From Aplectana chamaeleonis (Eukaryota > Nematoda > Chromadorea > Rhabditida > Cosmocercidae), in NCBI GenBank assembly GCA_029168955.1, contig JAPDOI010001710.1, forward strand, positions 86,700-150,699: a DNA stretch of 64,000 nucleotides, given 5' to 3'. Positions 21,807-33,060 of the stretch are shown here, one piece after another. The first letter of the stretch is position 1; each line of letters opens with the position of its first letter. The notes under the pieces were generated by a model, which was given only the letters and a program-made list of their open reading frames with translations, made no database searches and had not been told where the DNA came from. The position numbers and the translations under genes were made by a program.

Positions 21807-23040
21807 GGGGGGGGGGGGTTCTGTTTTTGAAGTTAGCATTGTAATCAGCCCGTGAATTCCTCTATACTGAGTCGGCAATTTAAAGGATAATTTTTTCAAG
21901 TGTACTGTGCCTTCAGTCTACCTGCAAACAGTCATACCTTAATAGCGATGATCTTCCCATAATTGCCCGAAACGCCCCGCAAATGCAGATATGATCCTTA
22001 GAAATCACCGGTTTGTGCTCGGCATTCTCGGTGAACGAGTTGTCATAGACAGGTTCTTTCTTTCTTCGTACTCTCCAAGAATTTTGTCAGAAATTCAAGA
22101 GCGAAAAAATCTGGGATTGCGGTTTAGTTTTGTCCCTAAAAATCCGCGTGTCGGGAACCTTGAATCTGTCTCTGAGCTCGAATTTTCGTTCAAGGTCTTG
22201 GATTTTTTCTGTGTTAAGGCCTCGAAATCTGTGAAATCCATACATTTGTCTGGTATACTCCTTCCCTATAGCACCGAAACGATGCGGGGTCACTTTTCCT
22301 CCGATCAAGAGGGATACGGGGCGAAACCAGGGTTCATTCCTCATGAAGAAACCAAGGACCGCACCCCGTTGGACGACTTTACGAACTCAGCAGCGCTCAG
22401 ACAGATACACAGATTTTCATCCATTCTTTCTTTTTCACTTCCTTCTTGGCGTCGCCTTTGATTCCGGGGCGCTCTAATGTAATGGCTGCGAGCAAAAAGG
22501 TCAGAAATGCGACAACTCACCCACCGAATATCCGCCCCTAATGTACAGGGGTCATAACTTCTTACAAAAGGGACTTCGAGCGAGCTGAGAGGTAGTGTTG
22601 GGATCAGCATCTAATTCTCTTTAACAAGTGCGAAAAAACCTGGAAAAATATTCTTTGAGCGCCCTGTAGTGTATGAATTCTGAGGTATTCCCTTGACTGC
22701 AATGTAGTTACGGATTTTTTTCAAACATCTTGGACGGAGTGGAATATCGACATGTAAATTCGCTAATCAATTCCTAAAACCCCACAGACAACTGTTTCGG
22801 TTGAATCATGGTGTAACTTAATCACCAATTATTCAAAATGACGACCTCTTATATGTTTCCTTAACACCCATTTGCGTCAGAGCCGTCATGCAATTTTCCA
22901 ATAAACCCTGACTCACAAAGTATCACCGTATTGTCATATTGCCCTTTTTCTTAGCGTTTAGGGGATTCATTTGAGGGTTTTTTCTTCTCCTAGTGCCGAA
23001 TAGAATATGATTCTGAAGTTATTCTCCTTAGGGTGACAAC
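21807..23040. other. No supported gene
   Basis: A G13 homopolymer at about 21808-21820 is followed by AT-rich sequence. A 156-codon open frame at 21991-22461 has no recognisable motif. Its 3' part (accgcaccccgttggacgac, and ggcggatattcggtgggtg on the other strand) looks like TTAA-family internal sequence, so it is not credited as a gene. Confidence 0.3.
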
Positions 23041-23715
23041 CACTTTTTTCCGGGATAGTTTATGGGATCGCTACGCTATTCCATCATGTGCCCTGACGTT
23101 TGAGGAGATTGGTCTCGTCCTCATACGGCGAGGCGTTTCCACGGTACAAGTGCACTTCTGTGGGACAAGTGAACTACCGGACTGGGTAGTGTATTCACTG
23201 GTTTAAGCAGCCACCACGGGGGTGGTTTGAGAGTGTTCAGCATGTGTGTCGTCACGGCCTCTGGTCGCACATGCACTGCATTGAAGGCCTGCCACGTGAA
23301 CGGGAGATGTTGGTGGGCCAGACAACTAAGACCCAATTGTGTACATAATACTAGTTCTCGACTGAATAGAGGCTGAAAGTCAGGAAGGTACATACACACT
23401 ACTTCTCAAGGGTTTAAGTAGCTGGTTCCTGTGACGCATGGTGTTTGTGACTCCTCGTTGGTCGTGGAGTTACTCGGAAAAGTCTCTTTCCCTCACGCTG
23501 CGGGAGGGGCTGGGAACACCCTGAGAAATATGGCCTAAATGTAGCAGGAGATTAGACCTAACCCCGATCCCCCCATCATCAATTCCTGCTGGACGTGCCT
23601 AGCCCGGGCAAAGTATGGGGCAACCTGCAAAAAGTTGTCCTTCCAAAGAACAAAGTCCATTTTTTCGAAACAGTTGCTGAAGTTTCTCGTTTGTCAAGGG
23701 CATAGTTAGCAATTT
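23041..23715. other. Unique-looking tract abutting the (AACAT)n array
   Basis: GC-balanced sequence with many short stop-bounded frames and no coding signal, leading directly into a long perfect microsatellite. The arrangement could be the 3' untranslated part of a non-LTR retrotransposon with a simple-repeat tail, but no reverse-transcriptase motif is seen upstream. That reading is inference only. Confidence 0.25.
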
Positions 23716-24238
23716 AACATAACATAACATAACATAGCATAACATAACATAACATAACATAACATAACATAACATAACATAACATAACATAACATAACAT
23801 AACATAACATAACATAACATAACATAACATAACATAACATAACATAACATAACATAACATAACATAACATAACATAACATAACATAACATAACATAACAT
23901 AACATAACATAACATAACATAACATAACATAACATAACATAACATAACATAACATAACATAACATAACATAACATAACATAACATAACATAACATAACAT
24001 AACATAACATAACATAACATAACATAACATAACATAACATAACATAACATAACATAACACAACATAACTCAACATAATATAACATTACATAACATAACAC
24101 AGCATGACGTGACATGACGTGACATGACGTAAATCACTAGACATAACATGATATAACATAACATAACTAAACATAACATAACATAACATAACATAACATA
24201 ACATAACATAACATAACATAACATAACGTAACACATCA
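23716..24238. repeat. (AACAT)n microsatellite, about 520 bp
   Basis: About 70 nearly perfect AACAT units (one AGCAT variant near 23737), then a degenerate zone from 24060 and a second purer run to 24230. Because the unit is five bases long and lacks stops on the minus strand, all three minus frames read MLCYV repeats, giving three overlapping false open frames. Confidence 0.97.
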
Positions 24239-24655
24239 TGACTTGACATGACGTAAATCACACGACAACATGATATAAAATGAAGGAAATGCCCTAAAGC
24301 AACATAAAAAATATGCAACCTAGATTGACTCTTTTTCCACATACCCTCTGTTCGGGAAGTAAAGCGAGAGCGGAGACAGCGAGGAAGTATGGAGAGAGGG
24401 TGACACAGCATACGTGCGCACACGCACGCGATCAACGGCAGTAAATTTCAGTCCGAAAGAGAGGATATGTAGTTTCCTATTTGTTACAGAAGTTTTTGAG
24501 AGAAATTCTCATTTGCAAACTTTTTGCGATGTGAAGTTTGTTTATGCAGCATTCTTAAGAACCGTGGCTTCCCGAATTGGCAGTTTCTGTCAACGGCGTG
24601 TGCGGCCGTGAAGCGGTCGCCGCGTTAGTCGTGCTGCAAACGTGGTATCCCTCGT

Positions 24656-24800
24656 TAGGCATCGTTCACACTTCGGCCATGGAGCGGCGCGGCGAAGTTC
24701 AATCCTACAATATCGATGGTGCCGCTCCGCGTGATCAATATCACAGAATTGCACTGTGCCGCGCCGCCCAGCGGCGGAAGTATAAAGACGCCTTAGGCCA
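24656..24800. mobile_element. Palindromic element, copy B (GCGCGG...GATCAATAT family)
   Basis: Arms catggagcggcgcggcgaag and the inverse gccgcgccgcccagcggcgg flank a centre with atatcgatgg and cgcgtgatcaatat. Matches copy A at 10316-10454. Confidence 0.7.
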
Positions 24801-25300
24801 AGTTCCGACATCCAGCGAACGGCAACGTGACGCGATGGTTGTGGTCAGTATCGACCGAAAATCGATCTGCCTCATTTTTACTGTCGCTGTCGCGCGTCGC
24901 TGCAAGTATGAACCTTGTTTTAGATATTAGTTTGAGGGCGCATAGTCTCTGACTCAGTTGCTTCTATTTTTACCATATAATCTTTCAGACAATCTCATGT
25001 CTGAAAATGTAATGGACTGTTAATCCTTCAAATGGTTGGCGTTTATGTTTTATTGCGATGTTTTCAGTAAGTTCATCCTCATCAGCCCAAATTACATCTA
25101 AACTCATCCCTTTTCCTCGTCCAAAATGATTCATAAGTGCCTTCTGCAGAAACCGGGCGATAGTTTTTTATCCGATCCTCGTCGAACGCTTAGGGAGCGA
25201 TGACAGGAGCTGGTTTGTCGTGTTCGTTGTTCGTGACTAGACTAGAACTCTATTGACAAGTATAGCCTGTGTGTGTGTGAATTCCATCCTCACCTGACGG

Positions 25301-25579
25301 ATGGTATTGTTGTGCTGTTCGGAGAACTTCAGGCTGTTGTTGAGGGTTTTTTTGTCGGGCTGCAGTGGGACTTATGAAATTCCAGCAGCGTCCAGAGAAC
25401 ACTTTACGTATTTCTCAAGTATACATCATGAATTTGATCAATTTGTTATCACTTTGGCTGAGCTAAATAAGGAAATTTATCGTTTGGCGAGAACGCTTAA
25501 GGGTAGGTCTAATTATAAGATATCGATTCCAGACTGTGAAATTCTTTATGAGGAATGTTCAAGGAAACTTTGTTATTAA
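25301..25579 (+). CDS. Candidate small protein, 92 residues, possibly secreted
   Basis: A single open frame starts at ATG 25301 and stops at TAA 25577-25579. The N terminus (MVLLCC, then LLLRVFLSGCSG) is hydrophobic and could act as a signal peptide. The rest is hydrophilic and balanced, with HEFDQFVITLAELNKEIYRL and a C terminus holding three cysteines (DCEILYEECSRKLCY). No family was recognised. It lies just before a long (AAAT)n tract that supplies AATAAA signals. The length alone is not beyond chance, and no splice sites or second copy support it. Confidence 0.25.
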   Translation: MVLLCCSENFRLLLRVFLSGCSGTYEIPAASREHFTYFSSIHHEFDQFVITLAELNKEIYRLARTLKGRSNYKISIPDCEILYEECSRKLCY

Positions 25580-25589
25580 AAACGAGGAA

Positions 25590-26043
25590 CAGATGAATAA
25601 TAATAATCAAATCGGTGAATAATAAATGGATAAATAAATAAATATAACTGAATTAATAGATAAATAAAAATAAATAAACAAGTAAATTAATAAATTAATA
25701 AATAATTAAGTAAATAAATAAATAAATACAACTGAATAAATAAATAAATGAATAAATGAACAGGTAAGCAAAAAATAAAGAAGTCGCCGACTCAACTAAC
25801 CAGTAATTAGAATAGATAAATAAATACATATCAAAATAAATGAATAACTAGATAAAAATTAAATAAATAACTCAGTAATAAAACAAGTACTTAACTGAAT
25901 AATCAAAAAATGAATGAATAAGTGCATAAATAATTAAATAATGAATAAATAAATCAATATGATGCTAAACTTAACCAGTATGTAGAAAGAATAAATGACT
26001 AGTTAAATAAATAAATTAATGAATAAATAAATAAATAGTAACC

Positions 26044-26086
<43 letters not shown>

Positions 26087-26107
26087 ATAGATAAATAAAT
26101 AAATAGA

Positions 26108-26166
<59 letters not shown>

Positions 26167-26215
26167 GTAAATAAATAAATAAATAAATAAACAAATAAAC
26201 AAATAAGCAATTGAC
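25590..26215. repeat. (AAAT)n microsatellite and degenerate flank
   Basis: Degenerate AATAAATAA-rich sequence from about 25590 becomes a nearly perfect AAAT array at 26045-26200. The three minus-strand frames (LFIY repeats) are artefacts. Confidence 0.95.
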
Positions 26216-28049
26216 TAGCGAGAAAACAAGTGGATGATTTATCTGACCAAAGTTTTCGAGAAGCCAAGTATGAATCATTATTTTTTATCAACCACACTGA
26301 AGCTCTTTAAGATTTTTCTCAATTAATCTCTAGATTTTCGAAAAGCTTTTTTTGTATGTTATTTCTCTATCTGACCCTTAATCAATGATTCGGATTCTCG
26401 GGGCTTCATATGTACAATTCTTCATATAATTGATTATTGTTTTGTTTTTGAAATGGTGTTCTGAAAAAATCTGTAGGTCAAACCAACTTATGTGCGAAAA
26501 ATTTGGAAAACGAGAAATGAAGATTTTCGTTCCGATACTATTTGTTTTGCTACAGATAAGCCCTTTGCAGATCCTCCGTTTTTCGAATAACTTTTGGTCT
26601 TTCTGGTATTCATCTTTCGGAAAAAAAAACACGAAAAATGGAAAAGGTGCATTTTTTCTACGTAGTTGAGTGTAGCGAAGCATTTTACAAATTCTTGGTC
26701 GTTTTTCGGTTCCGGAAATTTTTCGTACATCCCTCGTTTTAGGAGACGGTATCTGTCCAATGTGATTTAGGAGCAGAAAATAGCGCAGAGGCGGGTGGGC
26801 GGGCGTTTACTGGCGCGTCGTAGATATCGGACGATGCTCCACCCAACAGTTGGGTTTGCTCCCGAACGGTTTCAGGCGCCAGCTCCAATGACTGTTGAAC
26901 CCATTCTACTTTTGATTTTCGAGATTTTGCTGGCCATTTTGCACCCTGGAGAGAAAAAAAAATAAATTCAGAGGATTGCTGCTAACAGTTGACGACAACG
27001 TTGTCAAAAAAGACGAAACAAGGCTCTTTACACACGTAAACAATAACACTAATGGAACACGAGTTCTGGTTTTTGCTTCGAGATCAGCAAGCTTGATGCT
27101 GGATTATCCCTTGCATAGGACTTCATCGGAAAAGCCTTGGCTTGAGTAGGATTATGTACATCAAAGCTGATTTTCCAAAGAGTCGGAGGGGGTTTCCAGT
27201 GATCTCTGAATTCGAGGGAGGGGGTGGGGGCTATACGAACTTCGCGAAGACCCAAATCAAATCTACGACTTTCTAGGAGCAATCTTGATTATATACACCG
27301 AAACTTGGAACTGAGCACAAAAAAAAACATCCGCTGCTATGCTCTATGCTAATATTTTCTATTGTAAGACTCGCACATAAAACGGAAAAATAGGGTCATC
27401 TTCCGTGTTTAATCAAAGTCTTAAATATCAATTTCGGTTTCTTTTGCCGAGTGATGTTCGAGCAAGTTACCTGCAAATCTAGTGCAACTCACTCGAAGAT
27501 TTCGCGCAATATGTTGTAGTTATTCCGCAGACCCCCGATTTAACCCACATTTCGGGCTGATCACAATTGTGTCTCCATCACCGTTCAGAACCCATCACGA
27601 ACGGAGTTATGCCCCCTCAAGATTGTGAATTCGAATGGCAATAAGTTCGTGGACGAGTTGTCCCGGGCCTGTTTTTCTCGCCATTCGCAGCTGATCGCAC
27701 TGGAGCAGCCTAGAGCATTAAGCAAGGGTGTTAATGATATATATTGATTGAAACTCTTCGCGCGTCTCGTCCCTTTCAAGGCCAAAAACTTGTCGGTGGG
27801 CGTGGACCATTTTTTCTTTTTTGGGGGCGTGGTATACATTTTCCTCACTTTTTCTCGCTTATATGAGCGGAATCAGATTTCGAGTTCGGCGGGGTTGCTA
27901 TACAAGGTGGCAGGACAAGAATATCAAAAGTTACCGCTCAGGTTGGACTATGCCTTTTAGGACTCTAGGCTCAGGGAAGGCGGAGTTCTGTGTCCGCAAT
28001 CGATCACTTCGGATTAAAATGTTATGCAACAGTTGGCAGAACACGAAAA
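26216..28049. other. No supported gene; repeat fragments
   Basis: Contains a fragment of the TTAA family (about 27595-27715: acggagttatgccccctc, gtggacgagttgtcccggg) and the 27730-27960 repeat related to 20010-20225. Several 70-100-codon frames show no motif. Confidence 0.35.
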
Positions 28050-29090
28050 CGATTACACTATGTAACACGATTTTTGTTTCTGGCTTCTAAGTGTTATATT
28101 TGAATTACTTATGTTCAAAGTATGTGAAAACAGGACTCCATTGAAAACAAACTTCGCTCACACTACAACACCACAAAGAAAACTCGTTTTTTTGAAAATA
28201 GAAGAATTTTTATTCATTTTCGGCATTATGAACGGGTAAAAACAAAAAATTCACAAGGATTAGACAAACACAGTCGGAAAGCTCTCAACAATGATCAGGA
28301 ATGTGTAGATTTTCTAGATTTACGATTTTACTGTGAATCACTCTCTCGAAGTTGCACCCAAATGTAGTCCCCCTCATGGTTTCGTTATGCTGTCCTGGGT
28401 AACGACTCTGCCCGAGGCTAAGGTCAGGGCTGGTATATTCGTCGGACCACAGATCAAGAGGATCATAAAATGTGAGGATTCCGCAAAGCTGTTGAACAGG
28501 ACGGAGAGAACAGCTTGGAGCGATCTCGCTGCAGTTGTTAATGGCTTCCTAGGTGATCTCAAAGCTGAAAGCTATGTGGAGTTGGTGCACTCTCATAAAG
28601 AATTACGCCAAAATGGGATGCAGAATGTCTCTGAAAGTCCATATCATTGATTCGCATCTTGACAAATTCAACGAGCAATGTGATCTCTTTCATCAAGATA
28701 TATTTGGCTTTGAACGTCGTTACAAGATATATTTGGCATTGAACGTCGTTACCAAGGATATCATGACGGAACCATGAGGGGGAAATACTTTTGTGTACAA
28801 CTTAGAGAGAGTGATTCAAAGCGCAATTGTAAATCTAGAAAATCTATACATTTCTCAACCTTGTTGAGTGGTTTTCGACTGTGTTTGTCTATTACTTGTG
28901 CATTTTTTGTTTTTACCTGATTAGAGGTTAGTTATAAAAATCTTTTAATTATCACAAAAAAAAAAACGAATTTTCGTCGTGCTGTCGTCGTGTAAGCAAA
29001 GTTTGTGATTATTGAAGTCATTTTTTCGCATTCATTAGACGTTAACAATTGAAATATAACACTTAGGAGCCAGGAACAAAACTTGTCTTA
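28050..29090. mobile_element. Long inverted-repeat element carrying a broken cargo gene
   Basis: Left arm landmarks are ctggcttctaagtgttatat near 28080, aaacaaaaaattcacaagg near 28240 and ctagatttacgattttac near 28316. Each has its inverse on the right: atataacacttaggagccag near 29060, cttgtgcattttttgttttt near 28896 and caattgtaaatctag near 28824. The inverted arms total roughly 300 bp each, and the outer limits are approximate. The space between the arms holds the pseudogene at 28333-28777. No transposase is visible and no target duplication was fixed. Confidence 0.7.
28333..28777 (+). pseudogene. Broken cargo gene, transposon-associated FHQDI-type protein
   Basis: Two overlapping frames (28333-28650 and 28553-28777) together read like the C-terminal part of a protein family seen repeatedly in invertebrate genomes, apparently with mobile elements. 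Seen here are KVRAGIFVGPQIKRIIK, AAVVNGFLGDLKAE, then after a frameshift near 28595 GCRMSLKVHIIDSHLDKF and CDLFHQDIFGFERRYK. My memory of the family is of a SLKIHFLHSHLD and RFHQDI signature; its function is unknown to me. The 3' part carries a tandem duplication of about 29 bp (atatatttggctttgaacgt and its copy). Frameshift, no start codon and truncation make it a pseudogene. Confidence 0.6.
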
Positions 29091-29349
29091 CGTAAACATG
29101 CGATTTTCCAAATTTCACTGTCCTAGTCACAAAAGCGAAGTTTTCCTGGGATAACAGCGATTTCCTGTCTGATCTAGACCTAACGGCTCAGGAAAAACAA
29201 TTTCAACCCTGGAACAGAAAAAAGTGAAATTTGGTTACTTAGTGTTATGCAACATACAGGAATGTGCGAAATTTTTCTGAAATTAATATACCGAAAAAGG
29301 GGAAAAATCATCTCTAAATCTCATCGCAGTGTGCCGAGCGGCCTCTTAA

Positions 29350-29815
29350 AGGCAGTGTTCACGATAATAGTCGTTTTTCTGTTTTTCGTTTCGCTGGCTA
29401 TCTTGAAAACGGTCCCATGCTTATTCCAATGATGTCCCTGGAATCGTACAAGACCCCCTGGAAACGGAGTTATGGCCCCTCAAAAATCAGCTAGGCAAGC
29501 ATTGTGGACGAGTTGTCCGAGGCTTGTAATTCCCGTTTTTTGCAGCCGATGTGGGCGAGCTGACCTGAGTAAAGAGAGACGCTGAGAATGAAGGGAAGAA
29601 CGCGGCTTTTGATCGAAAACCATCACTAATCTAACCACGAATTCAGGTAAACTGTTACAGAACCCGGGAGGAGTGAATGGGTCGGCTTATTCACAAGATT
29701 TTCACCCACTTCCTGGCCGATTTTCGTCGTACTCTCTTCCTAGTCTTCTTAGAGGGACCCAAACCTTACTATTTTCCTGAAAAACGGGCAAATTTTTCCA
29801 TCGTAAACACTGCCT
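29350..29815. mobile_element. TTAA-flanked MITE, copy 4
   Basis: TTAA|AGGCAGTGTTCACGATAA on the left and ATCGTAAACACTGCCT|TTAA on the right, a clean example of the family. Internal sequence matches copy 8 (cggtcccatgcttattccaa, agccgatgtgggcgagctga). Confidence 0.88.
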
Positions 29816-30325
29816 TTAAGAACCTTTTTTCTCGATATTTTTTTTCCGATTTCCTCCGTGATTGAGTGGGGATTTCACGGATAAACAAAGAAAAAATTGA
29901 AAAGGAAGAAAGCACATTCGTGTTGTGTGAGGTGGCTGTTGCGAAGTGTAAAGCAGATTTTTTGCTCTTCGTTTTCGAAATTCCTGGCTTATTCCTGGTT
30001 GCGAACATAAAAGGCCGTTTATAGTGCTTCAATGGTGATTCCGCTTGTTGAAGGTCAGGGTTTTGAAGTGTTCTTTCGCTTTTCTTCCTTCACCACGAAG
30101 GCCTGAATAGGCCCGAAAAGGGTGGAATATGTTTCTTGTCGAATTTTTGGAAATTTTAGATTTTTTCCTTCAAAAAATCAATGAAAATAAGGAGGAAACA
30201 TAGACAACTCTGTAATCCTGCCGCATGAGCCTGCAATAATACGCTATAATCAAACAGAAGTTTCTCGAATCCTTTGCCCTAAACATGTTTCCCTAGGCCT
30301 TAAGTGCCAAGCTGTCACACGTGCA

Positions 30326-30589
30326 CTATGTGTTTCCAATGTTGCTATAAATAGCCGCCACCATTTTCGAAATTGAAGAAATCGATAGATATTTACGATG
30401 TCCACTCAGCTGACCACCTTCAACTGTTCGCAAAGTGCAGTCGAACTTCTTGGGAGAGTCCTTCTTCTCAATTCGTCCTATGTAAACGACTGCATGCTTC
30501 GACGCCAGCCGTTGGCTGAACGCCAAATGGGTGGAGCCTAGGGGAGGTGTAGATATAAGGGAGGCGGTCGCAGCCGCGGGGTTCCTCAT
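30326..30589 (-). CDS. Candidate 87-residue protein, product unknown
   Basis: A minus-strand frame runs from ATG at 30589 to TAG at 30326. The N terminus is Ala/Ser/Thr/Arg-rich (MRNPAAATASLIS), the middle reads SKHAVVYIGRIEKKDSPKKF, and the C terminus is KMVAAIYSNIGNT. The N terminus could be a mitochondrial presequence, but this is inference. Local GC content is above that of its AT-rich surroundings. Donor-like GTs occur inside (GAAG|GTGGTC), so it may be one exon of a larger gene. No family recognised. Confidence 0.25.
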   Translation of the reverse strand: MRNPAAATASLISTPPLGSTHLAFSQRLASKHAVVYIGRIEKKDSPKKFDCTLRTVEGGQLSGHRKYLSISSISKMVAAIYSNIGNT

Positions 30590-31093
30590 TCCAGCCTCTC
30601 TTCACGGGGAGATTCCGGCCAGAACCAGCTTGTATCCTCTTCGTTTTTCTCCACTTCTTGGGGAGCGTTGGGCTTTTGAACGAATTGAACAATCATTCGA
30701 ATTTTGGGAAGTTTCGACTATTGGTCTTTTTGAATATTCGTTCTATTCGAAGAATCGAAGTAGTCGGTGTTTTGTCCATTTGGTGATTGGGGTTACCCTT
30801 TTTTGAATCTTGAAACTTTTTCGGGAATTCGAGTGAGTTTGACTCTCTACTTTTTCAAGTATTCAGCTTGATAATGTCGTTCAATTGTATTCGTTTGTAG
30901 GTCATCAGTACTTTCGAGATATTTTTGAGTTTTTTATCGAATATTTGTTAGACTCTGCTATTACCGAGTAATTGCTCATAAATAATTCAACAAATCACCA
31001 ACGACTTGTGCACAAATTGCTTGGAAGCTGCGCGGAACTTGTTGTGCATGTGACTCGTTTAGCTACTTTATAACCTATTCGGTATTTCCTTAA

Positions 31094-31648
31094 AGGCAGT
31101 GATCATGATGAAGAAGGTGCCCGTTTTTTTTCGCAGGAACGTAAGCTTCGGGTTCCTCTCAGAACGGTAAGGACGAAATTACGACGAAAAACGGCCAGAA
31201 ATGAGTGAAAATCTTGTGGACCAGCCGTCCGATTGGATCACCCCGCCCACTTCAAATAACAGTTGCCCTGCGTTCGTTTCCACAAAGAAACAGTTGCCGA
31301 ATTTTTGGATACTCTCCATTCCGGAAATTTCTAATATTTAAACATGGGCATTTAACTATCATTGTTTTAAGGGTCTTTAGTATTTTTGGTACTCGAAACG
31401 GATAACAAAGTCACCTATCTAGGAATTTCGAAGCTCAAAACCATTCGCGACGTTTAGTTTGACATTTTGTCCGCAGTGCACAAAACACACCAATAGGTGT
31501 AAATAATTATTTAAGAGGTTTTTTCTAACAGTTTCTTCCTTTGATAGACTAGTGTTTAATGCAGACTTTTCCCTAATATGTATCCTCTATTTTGTATTTA
31601 TTTTTAAATATTTCCTACAGGATACGGTTTTTCATCGTTACACTGCCT
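31094..31648. mobile_element. TTAA-flanked MITE, copy 5
   Basis: TTAA|AGGCAGTGATCATGATG on the left and CATCGTTACACTGCCT|TTAA on the right. Internal ggatcaccccgcccac and agaaatgagtgaaaatcttg relate it to copies 1 and 4. Confidence 0.85.
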
Positions 31649-31659
31649 TTAATGGTGCT

Positions 31660-32340
31660 CAGAAAGTTCTGAACAAGTTGCGACTCAGTTAAGGGCAGGT
31701 TATGCCTAAGCTTCATGAAACATTCTGTGTTTTTCTAACAGGCAAATTATTGTACTTTACATACAAATTTTCAATCTGCATGTAATATTAGATATTGGGC
31801 AGAACAGGTTACTTGAAAGAAGAGCGCAGCAACTTGCAGACAGGCTTCAAGTAACTTGTTTGAAAGTTTCTTAGTCCTACACAGAACCTTGGAGATCTCC
31901 GTCTGATGAAACAAATCCTTTTGGAAATTCCTCCAGGAGTCATCTGAATTACTCATTTTTCAGGATTTCAAAGAGAAATGTTTGTTGCTAGTACATAGCA
32001 ACTTTTAACACGTGGCCGTGTCTTTAGTGCAAGTTGTTCAAAAGCCTTACGCAACTTACAGCACTTCTGTGGCACTTGAGATTTTTTTCTCAATTTTTGT
32101 CTTTGCTCAGACACTTTTGAACAGATAATTGCGACATTAGCGCAGATTATCGGCTTCGCGCAACTTATTGCGTTTGCCTTACATATAAATTGTTTTTCCC
32201 ACTTTTAGACTAAATGTAACGTGAAGTAATGAGGTGACAAGACTGATACGAGGTAAACATCGTCAGCAAGTTGCGTGAAAGCTGCGAGCAACTTGCGCTT
32301 GTGCCACAGGTAGCTTGTTCAAAACGTTTCAAACGTCATA
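31660..32340. repeat. CAAGTTGC-word repeat block 3
   Basis: Contains gaacaagttgcgactcag, cagcaacttgcagacagg, aagttgttcaaaagcc, cgcaacttattgcg and gagcaacttgcgcttg. Same word set as blocks at 9480 and 13780. Confidence 0.55.
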
Positions 32341-32640
32341 ATCACCGAAAAAAGCCACATGCTGAACATAAGTCGTAGGGTTTGTTACTGAATTTTTACA
32401 CAAATTAGGCTCCGTTCATTTCTGTTTGTTCACGAAACGTTCCGGTTCGACTTTTCCGCGACTCCATTGTGCTGCGTTATTGCAAACCTGCTTATCAGAA
32501 GTCGACTCTTGATTTTGCTTATCGCAAGGTCAAGTGTTGCATCTGCAAAATCGCGCCGCCGTGCTCCATAGGCCACGAAAATCATCCGATCAGAAAAACT
32601 CTTCTGCTGCATTTTTCTGGGAGACTATTGTTCACGTTCG

Positions 32641-33060
32641 ATAATACCGAATAGATAAAATGGTGCCATAAGTTTGTCGGAATTCTTTTTTTTTGAGATG
32701 ACTAATCATGTGATTACTCGATATCTCTTGGAGAAGGAAGTTTTTTTCTGGACACGTATCCCAGAAGTAACTGTGACTACATTAAAAGTTTAAAAAAAAC
32801 TAGTAGGGTACTGATTTTCGAAAAAAATTCTGGCCTCTATGGATTTTTGTCTGAGCCCTGTTTTATACTCTCTGATGTGTATATCTCCACTTTTTATAGC
32901 TACTTATGACAGGCGGAAGAGATTATAAGTGATACGTCTTGGAGGAGGCTGTCTGGAGTTTATTGCCTGACTCAGCCTCCACTTCCGTCAATAACACCTC
33001 TGCAAACGATGATTCAGTAAAGAAACCTGGTTCTAGGAGAAGCCAATATCCATCTTGTTA
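32641..33060. other. No gene seen
   Basis: AT-rich sequence with no long frame, splice pair or repeat that I recognise. Confidence 0.3.

Noticed and set aside
21991..22461. 156-codon open frame
   Set aside because: No motif, no splice partner, and its 3' part resembles repeat sequence on the opposite strand.
23599..24435. Four overlapping minus-strand frames of MLCYV repeats
   Set aside because: A five-base unit without stops is open in every minus frame; pure simple-repeat artefact.
25999..26297. Three minus-strand LFIY-repeat frames
   Set aside because: Translation of the (AAAT)n array.
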